Assembly: GCA_965117035.1 (NCBI GenBank)
Contig: OZ220748.1
Coordinates: 1 to 64,000 of the forward strand
Source of the DNA: CAZENU01 sp965117035
GTDB taxonomy: Bacteria; Chloroflexota; Dehalococcoidia; Lucifugimonadales; CAZENU01
Length of the DNA: 64,000 nt
Reading direction: 5' to 3'
In this document: in pieces, positions 8,332 through 17,350 of the stretch
Numbering within the stretch: the stretch's first letter is position 1
How the letters are laid out: every line of letters starts with the position of its first letter
Notes under the pieces: model-generated
The model's database searches: none
What the model saw: only the letters and a program-made list of their open reading frames with translations
What the model was told of the DNA's origin: nothing
Program-made: the position numbers and the translations under genes

Positions 8332-10122
8332 ATGATCCAGAATGCTGACTACACGCCCGCGGCCCTATATGCCAGAGTCTCTAGCGACCGCCAGGACGTG
8401 GACTTGTCGGTGGCGGCCCAGCTGCGGGCACTCAGGGACCATGCCGCCAAGAACGGCTACATGGTCGTCCGCGAGTACGTGGACGAGGCAGAGAGCGGAC
8501 GAATTGCCGACAGGCCGGAGTTCCGCAGGATGATTGACGAGGCCGCCAAAATCAACGCCCCTTTCCGGGAGATTCTGGTCTGGAAGTTCTCCAGGTTCAC
8601 TCGAAAGCGGGAGCATGCCGTCGCCTTCAAGTCCATGCTCCGGCGCAAGGGCATTAGGGTTGTCTCCATCACCGAACAGGCTGAGGATACCGCTACCGGC
8701 AGGCTCCTTGAAGCCATCATCGAAGGCGTGGATGAATTCTACTCGGAGAATCTCGCCCAGGAGGTCACCAGAGGTATGCGGGAGGCTGCATCGAGAGGTT
8801 TCTGGATGTCAAGCGGGGCCCCCTTCGGCTACAGCAGGGTGATGGTTCAGGATGGGCCCAAGAAGAGACCCAGACTGGAGCCGGACCCTGATTCGTCCCA
8901 GGTCGTCAGTCGCATCTTCGACATGTCGGAGGCCGGAAAGTCGACTCTCGACATCGCTCGGACGCTCAACGACGAGGGTATCGCCAGCCCTAGAGGAAAC
9001 CCCTGGGGCAAGACGACCCTCCACGCAATCCTCATCAACGAGACCTACACCGGCGCCTTGGTCTGGGGCGTGAACGCCAAGGACGGGGCCGACCCAGTGC
9101 GGGTGGACGATGCGTTCCCCGCAATAGTTTCCAAGGCCCAGTTCAACCGTGTGGCCAAGCTGATGCGCTCACGCGCGCCAAAGGTGGTCAACCCGCGTAG
9201 GGTAGCAAGCCCCTTCCTTCTCAGCGGCCTGGTCAAGTGCAAGACCTGCAGGCGCGCACTGACCGGCCAGTACGCCAAGAGTGGCAAGTTTCCATACTAT
9301 GTCTGTCAGACCCTCATGAAGCAGGGCAGCGGCTCCTGCGACACCCCGAGACTCAACGCTCGACGATTCGAGAAATTCGTCGTGGAGAAGATTCGAGCCA
9401 ACATACTTACAGAGGGGAACATCCGCGACTTGGTGAAGACCGTGGACGAGAAGATGGATAGAGTGGCCGCTGAGCAGCACAAGAGGCTGGAGACCATAGA
9501 CGCGGAACTTGAGGACGTGAAGCGGCACCTTAGCCGAATCTGGCACTTCATCGGGGAGACCGACAATATCGATATGGCCGACGCCGGAAACCACATCAGG
9601 GAACTTCGCGACCGGCAGGAGCTCCTTGAAGACGAGGCATCGGCGGCCAGGGCGATCTTGACCCAACGCAGGTCGGTCCTGGACGACATGAACACCATCG
9701 AGTCTTACGCCAAGGAGATGAGAGACTTCCTGAAGGGCAACGAACTGACCGAGCGCAGGGCCTTCATCCAGTCGTTTGTCAAGGAGATCGTCGTCATGCC
9801 CGGCGATGCTCTCCTCAGATACACCGTGCCTATGCCAAGCGACAGCATGATTCCAGGGAAAGCGGTTGAGAAGTTGGCCTTGAACGACCCGGTACTTGTT
9901 TCAGTGCACCGGAGCCCACCAACGCGTGGCAACGCCCCGTTTGCTCCGCTGATTCGCAGCCAGGTTAGATTTCCCCGGGCCTTCCTCCCGCCAACCGGGG
10001 GTTCTGAAGAATTCTATTCCTTCCCCCAGGCGGACTGGTCTACGGGCTTGGTTGCATCGAGCCAGACAGGCGATTCCGGAGCGATGGTCGTAGCGCCGAG
10101 AGCGTGGCGCCCTCGGTGTTGA
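8332..10122 (+). CDS. Large serine recombinase (second copy, extended C-terminus)
   Basis: 596 residues from ATG 8332, chosen because AAGGAGG lies nine bases upstream; an ATGA overlap at 8311 is the alternative. Catalytic, recombinase, zinc-ribbon (CKTC and CQTLMKQGSGSC) and coiled-coil domains align along their length with the first copy, with very similar catalytic and DNA-binding parts and a more diverged coiled coil. The first copy ends soon after the shared LLRY segment near MPMP. This one reads on for about 75 extra residues of low-complexity, Pro/Arg/Ser-rich sequence that does not look like protein sequence. The simplest reading is that the native stop was lost where the gene meets flanking DNA, near 9885-9930. 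Confidence 0.9.
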   Translation: MIQNADYTPAALYARVSSDRQDVDLSVAAQLRALRDHAAKNGYMVVREYVDEAESGRIADRPEFRRMIDEAAKINAPFREILVWKFSRFTRKREHAVAFKSMLRRKGIRVVSITEQAEDTATGRLLEAIIEGVDEFYSENLAQEVTRGMREAASRGFWMSSGAPFGYSRVMVQDGPKKRPRLEPDPDSSQVVSRIFDMSEAGKSTLDIARTLNDEGIASPRGNPWGKTTLHAILINETYTGALVWGVNAKDGADPVRVDDAFPAIVSKAQFNRVAKLMRSRAPKVVNPRRVASPFLLSGLVKCKTCRRALTGQYAKSGKFPYYVCQTLMKQGSGSCDTPRLNARRFEKFVVEKIRANILTEGNIRDLVKTVDEKMDRVAAEQHKRLETIDAELEDVKRHLSRIWHFIGETDNIDMADAGNHIRELRDRQELLEDEASAARAILTQRRSVLDDMNTIESYAKEMRDFLKGNELTERRAFIQSFVKEIVVMPGDALLRYTVPMPSDSMIPGKAVEKLALNDPVLVSVHRSPPTRGNAPFAPLIRSQVRFPRAFLPPTGGSEEFYSFPQADWSTGLVASSQTGDSGAMVVAPRAWRPRC

Positions 10123-10170
10123 CCCAGCTTGAGAGGCGCGAGCTCGACCTGATCGGCGAAGGGTACCGCT

Positions 10171-10305
10171 CTCGACTTCCACGATCTCTTCGAGTACCTC
10201 GTGCGCGTCCAGGCCGTCAACGATCTGGTCAGGGAGCTGGCCGATACGGTTGCCTCCACACACCTGTCGGCCATCTTGAACCGCGAGAACGAGACCATGA
10301 CATGT
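10171..10305 (+). pseudogene. CorA-like magnesium transporter remnant
   Basis: In one frame the bases read LDFHDLFEYLVRV, then helical sequence ending in ILNRENETMT. This resembles the long helix and start of TM1 in CorA Mg/Co transporters (FRDxYDHL through SNRxNEVMKxLT). The frame then degenerates, and the bases upstream fit only after a frameshift. No intact ORF covers the region. It is likely the decayed edge of a host gene next to the mobile element; the identification rests on one short stretch. Confidence 0.35.
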
Positions 10306-10446
10306 CGCTCTATCGATTTCAGCGTCGGCTGCGGTCCTGGACCGTGGCGAATCCACTGGGAGGCAGAGAAAGCGCGAGCGGGTTTTCGTACTTGGGAGAC
10401 CCCACCCCTGGACTACCGCCTTCGGAGACCTTGTATAACCCATATG

Positions 10447-10572
10447 ACCGTCATTCCCGCGCAGGCGGGAACCAAGGGGGCGGGGACTCAGCTACGAAAT
10501 CGACGCACGTCCACCACTGTTCGCCGCAGGCAAGGGGGTTACGCAAAGGTCTCCCTTCGCGGGAATGACGGT
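10447..10572. repeat. MITE-like element with 15-bp inverted ends
   Basis: A 126-bp segment is bounded by perfect 15-bp terminal inverted repeats, ACCGTCATTCCCGCG at 10447-10461 and its reverse complement at 10558-10572. The interior shows a short secondary palindrome next to the left end (CCCGC and GCGGG around 10456-10469) and no coding capacity. The sequence GTCATTCCCGCG is a common dispersed palindromic repeat end in several bacterial phyla, so a non-autonomous element is likely. Confidence 0.6.
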
Positions 10573-10619
10573 TGTGCAAGGTCTCGTTCTCCGGGAGCGG
10601 GGCCGCTCACGGCATGCCC

Positions 10620-13600
10620 CTAGGAGTTCGGGCCTGGGATGGTGTGCTCCGGCTGGTTGTCGAGGCGCCGACCTCCGCTGCCGCAGGGAGCGCCCGGTGC
10701 GTCGCACGCACGACCTGCGGGGAGTATAATCCTGACGTCGCCATTGGAGTCCGGTTCCAACACTATCTCCCAGATGGTGGTATCTCCATCGAGCCACCAG
10801 GCGCTCGTTACTGTTCCGCCCTCCACTTCGAGGAGGTGGGCGTGATTGCGTCCGATGTCGACCCGGACCGGCTCGCTGAACTCGATCTGGAAGATGACCT
10901 CGCTTCCGGGGCCGCTATGGGACGCCGGCATCATGGTGAACTCCGCGCTGATCGACTCCAGCAGCCCTGGGTCTGTCTCGTTCCTGGCCTCGGAGGGAGG
11001 CTCGCCAAACTCACAGGAGTAGGCGTAGTTCCCCGCGGTGTCCTTGATCGCAAGCGCTCCGGACGGCGGCGTCACGTAGAGGAATTCCACCACGTCGGTG
11101 GCCCTGATGGCCCGCTTGGACGGCTCCTCCAGGGTGAGTATCACCGAACTGCCGGATATCGATACGCCGGTGATGTTCCTGGGGCCGCCGTTCACCAGCA
11201 CCCGGAATGACTCCCGGCTCGGGACTGAGCTGCTGTCGAGTGTCCGGCCGTAGGTGATGGTCAGCTGGTTCCCATTCACCACGGTGTCGACGATATCGAG
11301 CGATTGCTTCTGGGGCATTCCGAAGTGTTCGGAGGATGGCGCGCTCTCCCCCAGGCCGTTCACCGCGATGACGCGCAGCGTGTAGTTGGTGTAGTTGCCG
11401 AGCCCGGTGATCATGTAGAAGACCTCGGTGCGGCTCCCGCCAGAAGGCTGGACGATAGCCTCCTCGACGGCATTCGGGTTGCTCCAGCTCGCCGTCCCGA
11501 GCTTCCACTGAAGGCGATAGTGCGTGATGTCCGAGTTGCCGTCCTCGAGGGGTTGCTTCCATATGGTGACCAGACTGCGATCGCCCGGAATGACCCTCAG
11601 GTACCTGGGCGCCATCGGTTTAGTCACCGGCGGCGCGGGTCGCTCGCTGACCGGGTCCTCGGCGATCATGACTTCGTAGGTGTCTCCGTCTGTCCAGGAG
11701 GCGTAGAGGTCCTGCAGGTCAGGGTGATACCAGACGAAGCCGGTCCCAGACCCGCTCGTGGACACGATGTCGGTGAACGGCAAGGCGATGCCGTCGATAT
11801 ACAAGGTCCAGTCCCGCCGGTGGTTTCGAGCGACCCTAGGCTTGAGTTGGCCTTGCACCACCTCCATCAGACGTATCGAGAACGTCGAATACTCCGGGAT
11901 GCGGCCGGGCGAACCGGGGCCGACGTCGGGATGCGTGCCAGGGGTCGTGAACATGCTCCAGACCTGGTATTCCTTGCCCCGGAAGGTGAACCGGTTGTCG
12001 CTCAGGCTCGAGTAGCGGAGGTAGGGTTCCTGGGTAGCGTGGTAGCCCAGGCCCAGGCCCATCCGCTCCCAGTCCTTCGATGCCGAGTTGGCGAACTCCA
12101 CGGTGGCGCACCATACGGCAGTTTCGCAGGTCGGCACCTCCATGTTCATCAGCTCCACCGTGGCGACGGATGGAGCTCCCCTGGCCACTCCGGCCGGGAG
12201 GGTGCCGAGCTCGACCTCGACGCTCTCCCCATCATCCTCTACCAGGTCGTCGTAGGCCATGACGATGAAAGACTTCCGGGTGTCGCCGTAGGCGAATGTC
12301 ACGTTGGGGGGCACGCCGGTCCAGTCTGCGCTGGTGGCGCCGTTCATCCCGGTGGCGGTGATCGGTACGACGATCGCAAACGGGGCAGGTCCGTCCAGCT
12401 TGACGACGACCTGGGCGCCGTCTCCGCCCTCGTAGGCTTCGTAGGTGGAGGCTCCGAAAGACACGTGGATAGAGTCGACTATGGTGACGTCGGTCTCCGT
12501 CGTGTCCCCGTTGATCAGGCCGACCGGGAGCGTGCCGAATCCCAGGGTCAGGGTCTCGTCGATTTCGTCATCCTGGTCCTGGACGGCAGTGAGCACGAAG
12601 GACTTCTCCGTCTCGCCGGAGACGAAGTCCACGCTGGCGGGTACGCCCGAGTAGTCACCGGAGGTCAACGCCGGCCCGCTCGTGGCGGTCAGCGGGATGC
12701 TGATACTCCTCTGGGGGTCGCCGCTCAGGACCACCTTGATGGTCGTGGTGCTTCCCTCCCGGACGCTGTAGGAGGAATGCTCGAAGCCGACGGTTATGTC
12801 GGCGCCTTCGCCTACGGGGACCTCCTTGTTGCCTCCGGGAAGTCCGCCGCCATTGCTGTCGTTGTCGTTGATGCTCACGACCGTCTGATTCGTGGTCCCT
12901 TCGCTTACAGCGGTGGGCAGTCCACCGAAGGTGAGTTTGACAGACTCGTCGTTGTCGTTGTCTTCGTCGTCGGTGGCCTCGAAGTCGAACGTCTTCTCCG
13001 TTTCGCCACTGTTGAAGACGACGCTGCTCGGGACGGTGTAATCGGAAGCGGTAGCGCCGTCCTGCCCCGTGGCGGTGATAGGAATGGTCACCGTCCGCTC
13101 CGGGTTGGCGGAGAGAACCACCGTCACCTCGACACTGCTCCCCTCGCCAACAGTGTATGAGGATTCCTCGAAACTCACCGTGACCGATGGCACATCGTCG
13201 TCGGTGATCGATACAACCGCCTGGGAGGGGCTGGCGGAATTCACCCTCGGAGGAAGGGCGCCGAAATTGAGCCTCACCCTCTCCCCATCGTCGTCCTCCG
13301 TATCGTCCGTAGCGGAGAAGGAGAAGGTCTTCTCGGTGTCGCCGCTGTTGAAGACTACGGTCTGCGGGGTAATGGAGTAGTCGCTCGAAGAAGCGCCGTC
13401 GATTTCCGTTGCGGCAATTGGGACCTCCACCGTCCGCTCCGGATCGGCGCTCAGCTTCACCTTGACCGTGGCGGAGTTGCCTTCCGCCACCGCGTACGAG
13501 GCCTCCTCGAAACTCACCGTCACCGATGGAACGTCGTCGTCGGTGATGGAGACCGTCGTCTCGTCGGTGGAGCCCTTTGTGACGCCGGGGGGCAGGGAAG

Positions 13601-14492
13601 ACCCGAAGCCGAGCTTGACGCTCTCACCGTCGTCGTCCACCGTGTCCTGGGTTGCTTCGAAGTCGAACGTCTTCTCCGTATCGCCGCTGTTGAACACGAC
13701 GGTGGCGGGGACGCTGTAGTCGGATGCGGTGGCGCCGCCCTGGCCGGTGGCCGTTATGGGTATGGTCACGGTGCGTTGAGGGTCGGCGCTGAGCTTCACC
13801 TTCACCGTGACGGTGTTACCTTCTGCCACCGAGTAGGAGTCCTGCTCGAAACTGACGGTGACGCCGGGCACGTCGTCGTCCGTGATCGATACGGTGGTCT
13901 CCGCCGGGCTTCCGGGCGTGATCCGGGTCGGGAGGGAGTTCCCGAAGCCGAGCTTGACGCTCTCGCCGTCGTCGTCAGCTCCGTCGTCCGTTGCTGCGAA
14001 GGAGATGGTCTTCTCGGTATCGCCGCTGATAAAGACGACGCTGTTGGGGACGCTGAAGTCGGATGCCGTGGCGCCACCCTGGCCGGTGGCTGCGATCGGT
14101 ATGGTCACGGTCCGCTCCGGGTTGGCGGAGAGAATCACCTTCACCACGACGCTGTTGCCCTCGGCGACCGTGTAGGAGGACTGCTCGAATCTGACCGTTA
14201 TCGATGGCACGTCGTCATCCGTGATCGAGACTGTCGTTCCGCTGTGCGTCCCTGCCGAAACCTGGTCCGGCAGGGTCCCAAAGCTGACTCTCACGCTCTC
14301 CCCGTCGTCATTGACATTGTCGGAAGCCGCCGTGAAGTTGAAGGTCTTCTCCGTATCGCCGCTGTTGAACACGAGGTCCGCCGGCACATTGGAGTAGTCC
14401 TGGGCAGAGGCGCCTCCCTGGTTGACCCTGAGCAACGGGATCGTCACGGTCCGCTCCGGGTCGGCTGAGAGAGCCTGTTTCAAATGTGGCAT
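10620..14492 (-). CDS. Calx-beta repeat surface protein, 5'-truncated by IS
   Basis: The frame gives 1290 residues, but the first seven or so (MPHLKQA) are encoded by the insertion sequence, so the native N-terminus and any signal peptide are missing. One partial and six full Calx-beta-like units follow (VTVSFEQxSYxVAEGN, later FNSGDTEKTF and SITDDD). The C-terminal part has a globular segment from about residue 750, an Fn3-like domain at about 890-990 (ITHYRLQWK, then YTLRVIAVNGLGESAP), and a SwmB-like domain (VNGNQLTITYGRTLD). Intact relatives are calcium-binding secreted adhesins. The chimeric ATG lies 28 bases past the transposase stop on the same strand without a ribosome-binding site, so expression and export are doubtful. 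Confidence 0.75.
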   Translation of the reverse strand: MPHLKQALSADPERTVTIPLLRVNQGGASAQDYSNVPADLVFNSGDTEKTFNFTAASDNVNDDGESVRVSFGTLPDQVSAGTHSGTTVSITDDDVPSITVRFEQSSYTVAEGNSVVVKVILSANPERTVTIPIAATGQGGATASDFSVPNSVVFISGDTEKTISFAATDDGADDDGESVKLGFGNSLPTRITPGSPAETTVSITDDDVPGVTVSFEQDSYSVAEGNTVTVKVKLSADPQRTVTIPITATGQGGATASDYSVPATVVFNSGDTEKTFDFEATQDTVDDDGESVKLGFGSSLPPGVTKGSTDETTVSITDDDVPSVTVSFEEASYAVAEGNSATVKVKLSADPERTVEVPIAATEIDGASSSDYSITPQTVVFNSGDTEKTFSFSATDDTEDDDGERVRLNFGALPPRVNSASPSQAVVSITDDDVPSVTVSFEESSYTVGEGSSVEVTVVLSANPERTVTIPITATGQDGATASDYTVPSSVVFNSGETEKTFDFEATDDEDNDNDESVKLTFGGLPTAVSEGTTNQTVVSINDNDSNGGGLPGGNKEVPVGEGADITVGFEHSSYSVREGSTTTIKVVLSGDPQRSISIPLTATSGPALTSGDYSGVPASVDFVSGETEKSFVLTAVQDQDDEIDETLTLGFGTLPVGLINGDTTETDVTIVDSIHVSFGASTYEAYEGGDGAQVVVKLDGPAPFAIVVPITATGMNGATSADWTGVPPNVTFAYGDTRKSFIVMAYDDLVEDDGESVEVELGTLPAGVARGAPSVATVELMNMEVPTCETAVWCATVEFANSASKDWERMGLGLGYHATQEPYLRYSSLSDNRFTFRGKEYQVWSMFTTPGTHPDVGPGSPGRIPEYSTFSIRLMEVVQGQLKPRVARNHRRDWTLYIDGIALPFTDIVSTSGSGTGFVWYHPDLQDLYASWTDGDTYEVMIAEDPVSERPAPPVTKPMAPRYLRVIPGDRSLVTIWKQPLEDGNSDITHYRLQWKLGTASWSNPNAVEEAIVQPSGGSRTEVFYMITGLGNYTNYTLRVIAVNGLGESAPSSEHFGMPQKQSLDIVDTVVNGNQLTITYGRTLDSSSVPSRESFRVLVNGGPRNITGVSISGSSVILTLEEPSKRAIRATDVVEFLYVTPPSGALAIKDTAGNYAYSCEFGEPPSEARNETDPGLLESISAEFTMMPASHSGPGSEVIFQIEFSEPVRVDIGRNHAHLLEVEGGTVTSAWWLDGDTTIWEIVLEPDSNGDVRIILPAGRACDAPGAPCGSGGRRLDNQPEHTIPGPNS
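12768..14470 (-). repeat. Tandem 339-bp Calx-beta coding repeats
   Basis: The codons for the Tyr-x-Val-x-Glu-Gly segment recur at about 13155, 13494, 13833 and 14172, exactly 339 bases apart (113 residues). The next unit, at 12768, is 387 bases away because it carries a linker. The units are similar at the DNA level, which points to recent tandem duplication and makes copy number prone to change and to misassembly. Confidence 0.75.
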
Positions 14493-16148
14493 GTATTTGA
14501 CGGTGGGGTTCCAGTTTGGTCATGCCGGCTGTGTGCGGAGCCTCATGGTTCGCAGCGAGGCGCCCGAAGCGGCCATGATCACCATCCGGGCCGCCCGATA
14601 GGCTGAATGCGCGCTCGAAACGGCAGCTAGACTCCGATTCCACGCCCCCGTGGCTCGCCACGCCCTCCACAGGGTGCGCAGGTTGAAGGCCGTGGCTAGC
14701 AGAGTCCACTCAGCCACCACGTTGGGTAAGCCGCGTAGCAGGAACCGCTGGGCCTGCTGTTGCTCTTTGATGATCCCGAAGACCGGCTCGACCAGTTGTT
14801 TTCTTTGCCTGTACGCCTCTTTGGCTTCTTCCGTGGACATCCAGGCGCGGTGGCGGCGCAGGTCTGCATCATGGGGGCTTATCTCCAGAGAGCGGCCATG
14901 GCGCTCGTTCTTCGTACAGACCCCGAAGGCCGGACAGGCCCGGCACACGGCCGCGGAGGAGCGGTAAACGCGCACAATGGTGCGGCGGCCTCGCCTGACG
15001 CCGGCAAAGCGCAGCGTGTAACCCTCCGGGCATCGGTAGCTGTCGCTCGCCTCGTCGTAGGTGAAGCGGTCCTTGTGATACGGGCTCTCCAGAGCCCGGT
15101 CCTGCGACTCCGGCATGATCACCTGTTGGCCCCTCCGGGCGCACTCCTGCAGATTGCTCCCTGAGTGATACCCCGCATCGGCCAAAGTCGTCTCCGATCT
15201 GTGACCTGAGGTCTCCTCCGCCTGCTCCATCATTGGACCCAGTTGCGACTGGTCGGTCGTGTCGGCCACCACCTCGGCAGCCGTGATCAGCATGCCGGAC
15301 ACCTTCCCTTCACCCATTACCGGAGAGACCATCGCCTGGGCGTTGTATGCCATCGCGATACCCTGGCGGGTCTTCATCATTCGGGCGTCGGGATCGGTCA
15401 GGTTGATGAGCTTTTGTCCATCCCGGCTGGCAAGCTCGCCCATCGTCTCACGCACCTGATCCCGCAATACCTTGCGGTCGTGCAACGCCGCTGGCAGATG
15501 GCCGGTAGCCGGCTCATCGCCCGCCTCGTTCTGCGCCTCCAACTCGGCAACCGCCCGATCCGTCCGGCCCAACAGATGGCGCAACCCCTCGGCGTCGTGG
15601 GTCCGGCTCCTTGCCGCGTTCGCCCCGACCTTCGTCCCGTCCACCGCCTGCACCGCCAACTCCACAAGCTCCATCTTGACAGCCGTCTGCACCGTGCGCT
15701 TGAGCAACTCCCTCATACCATCCCGGTGGGAGCGGTAAAAGCGCCACAACGTCACGTGATCCGGTCGCTGGCAGCCCGTCAGCCACAAGTACGGTATCTG
15801 GTCGCGACACGCCGCCTCCAGCTTGCGGCTCGATCGCACTCCGGTCATGAAGCCGTAAAGCCACACGCCCAACAGCGCACGGGGATGGTAGGACGGAGCT
15901 CCCATCGGATCACCCTCTCTATCAACCCCGATACCAGCCCAGTCATCGCCGTCCAGAGCATCGACGAACTCAGCCACGAATCGGGCAGGATGACCGGCCT
16001 CCAGCAACTCGTCGAGACTCGGAGGCAGAATCCACATCTGTTCACGGTTGAGTGGTCGATGCGGCATACTCTACTACCTCCAATTCACGGTCTGACTCTC
16101 CACCAAGATACCCTATCGCCAATACCCACGACTTATGAAACAGGCTCT
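14470..16148 (-). mobile_element. IS1182/IS5-like insertion sequence
   Basis: About 1.68 kb bounded by 13-bp perfect inverted repeats: AGAGCCTGTTTCA at 14470-14482 and its reverse complement at 16136-16148. A single transposase gene fills the interior on the minus strand. No target duplication is visible, and the Calx-beta gene does not resume on the far side, so insertion was accompanied or followed by a deletion or rearrangement. Confidence 0.85.
14520..16067 (-). CDS. IS1182-family DDE transposase
   Basis: 515 residues, intact. The N-terminal domain has the IS5/IS1182 pattern (SYHPRALLGVWLYGFMTGV, then RSSRKLEAACRDQIPYLWL). The DDE catalytic residues can be placed at VDGTKVGANAA (Asp), LADAGYHSG (Asp) and VEPVFGIIKEQ (Glu). 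A Cys-rich insertion (CRACPAFGVC) typical of this family lies between the second Asp and the Glu. The C-terminus is basic (RTLWRAWRA). It catalyses cut-and-paste movement of its element. The gene looks complete, so the element may still be active. Confidence 0.93.
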   Translation of the reverse strand: MPHRPLNREQMWILPPSLDELLEAGHPARFVAEFVDALDGDDWAGIGVDREGDPMGAPSYHPRALLGVWLYGFMTGVRSSRKLEAACRDQIPYLWLTGCQRPDHVTLWRFYRSHRDGMRELLKRTVQTAVKMELVELAVQAVDGTKVGANAARSRTHDAEGLRHLLGRTDRAVAELEAQNEAGDEPATGHLPAALHDRKVLRDQVRETMGELASRDGQKLINLTDPDARMMKTRQGIAMAYNAQAMVSPVMGEGKVSGMLITAAEVVADTTDQSQLGPMMEQAEETSGHRSETTLADAGYHSGSNLQECARRGQQVIMPESQDRALESPYHKDRFTYDEASDSYRCPEGYTLRFAGVRRGRRTIVRVYRSSAAVCRACPAFGVCTKNERHGRSLEISPHDADLRRHRAWMSTEEAKEAYRQRKQLVEPVFGIIKEQQQAQRFLLRGLPNVVAEWTLLATAFNLRTLWRAWRATGAWNRSLAAVSSAHSAYRAARMVIMAASGASLRTMRLRTQPA

Positions 16149-16309
16149 TCCAACCCGCCCTACGAGGTGATGGCTGGTAGATAAGGCATCGAATGTGGAG
16201 GTGGGGAATCCGGGTCCATCGCCCTGGCTTGTCGCATGCGGATGAGACTGCTACAAATACCAGGGGGCAGGCTCCCTCGAAGCCTGTCCAGCCGAATGGA
16301 GACGCTCAG

Positions 16310-17314
16310 ATGTTCACCAAGGTGTTGGTTCCACTGGACGGCACGGAAGTCTCGGAAGGCATCCTGCCGGTCGTCACAGGGTTGGCGCGCGACATGAAGC
16401 TGGGTGTAGTTCTCGCAAGGGCTATCGATGTCCAGCACATGCGGGAAGAGGCGTTCGATTCGTCCCTGGGCAGGATGCTGGAGGGGCTGGGCTCGCGGAA
16501 CAGGGACTCTGCCGACGTCGAGCCCTGGCGGACGGAGCTGGTGGAAAGGATCGAGCGGGAGTTGAAGGCCCCGTTGGACAGTCTCGCCGGGAATATGGCC
16601 CGCGAGGGCATCGATGTCGAGACCGCGGCCGAATATGGCCCGGCGTCGGAGACCATTATCGGGATCTCGCGGAAGTCCGGATGCGATCTGATCGCAATGT
16701 CCACTCGCGGAAGGAACATCCTGACGAGCGGTCTCCTGGGCAGCGTGACCTACAAGGTGATCCACGAATCTCCCATGCCGGTGCTGGCGATCGCTCCGGA
16801 ACGGGCCCGTTCGGACCCGGCGGCGGGCAATGAGATCGACCGGGTCATCGTTCCGCTGGACGGGTCCGCGTTCGCGGAAACCGTCCTCCCGTATGCGACC
16901 GCGCTCGCGCGGCGGATGGGCCTCAACATGACTCTGCTGAGGGTCTTGCCGGACGAGGCCCCGATCTTCGGCGACAGCACCTCCCTCGTAGACATGCTGG
17001 CCGCGGTCGAGGAGAAGGCTATGAACGACGCGAGCAGCTACCTGGCAAGGGTGGCAAGACGGCTCAGACGGTCCGGGCTCTCGGTGGACGAGGTCCTGCT
17101 CCATGGCAAGGCCTCATCGGGAATAATCGAATACGCAAAGGGGGCCGGGCATGGCATGATAGCGCTCACCACGCACGGCCGGTCAGGAGTGAGTCGCCTC
17201 CTGCTGGGAAGCGTCGCCGAGGCCGTGGTAAGGGAATCGGGGTGCCCGGTCCTGGTGGTTCGGCCAGCCGCTGGCGCGCAGGGACAGGAGGCCCAGGCAC
17301 AGCCCGCGACCTGA
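16310..17314 (+). CDS. Tandem universal stress protein (UspA, two domains)
   Basis: 334 residues; ATG 16310 follows GGAG eight bases upstream and starts directly with the first UspA strand (KVLVPLDGTEVSE). Two UspA domains are present, about residues 1-160 and 175-325. The second begins RVIVPLDGSAFAET and carries a full ATP-binding loop (THGRSGVSRLLLGSVAE). The first has a variant loop (STRGRNILTSGLLGSVTYKV). Tandem UspA proteins are cytoplasmic nucleotide-binding stress proteins. It stands alone right after the insertion sequence, convergent with the next gene; its native promoter lies in the 160 bases between the IS end and the start. Confidence 0.92.
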   Translation: MFTKVLVPLDGTEVSEGILPVVTGLARDMKLGVVLARAIDVQHMREEAFDSSLGRMLEGLGSRNRDSADVEPWRTELVERIERELKAPLDSLAGNMAREGIDVETAAEYGPASETIIGISRKSGCDLIAMSTRGRNILTSGLLGSVTYKVIHESPMPVLAIAPERARSDPAAGNEIDRVIVPLDGSAFAETVLPYATALARRMGLNMTLLRVLPDEAPIFGDSTSLVDMLAAVEEKAMNDASSYLARVARRLRRSGLSVDEVLLHGKASSGIIEYAKGAGHGMIALTTHGRSGVSRLLLGSVAEAVVRESGCPVLVVRPAAGAQGQEAQAQPAT

Positions 17315-17350
17315 CCTGGCACAACGCCTCCGGCGGACTCCCGGCGAACG

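Noticed and set aside
9905..9985. tRNA-like remnant at the end of the second recombinase
   Set aside because: A T-arm-like stretch (CCAGGTTAGATTTCC) drew attention, but no cloverleaf with acceptor and anticodon stems could be built.
10572..11210. 212-codon plus-strand ORF after the MITE-like element
   Set aside because: It overlaps the C-terminal SwmB-like domain of the minus-strand Calx-beta gene and has no motif of its own.
11304..13160. Long plus-strand ORF of 618 codons opposite the Calx-beta gene
   Set aside because: It is the shadow of a GC-rich repeat-coding gene; its translation lacks domain patterns while the minus strand shows clear repeats.
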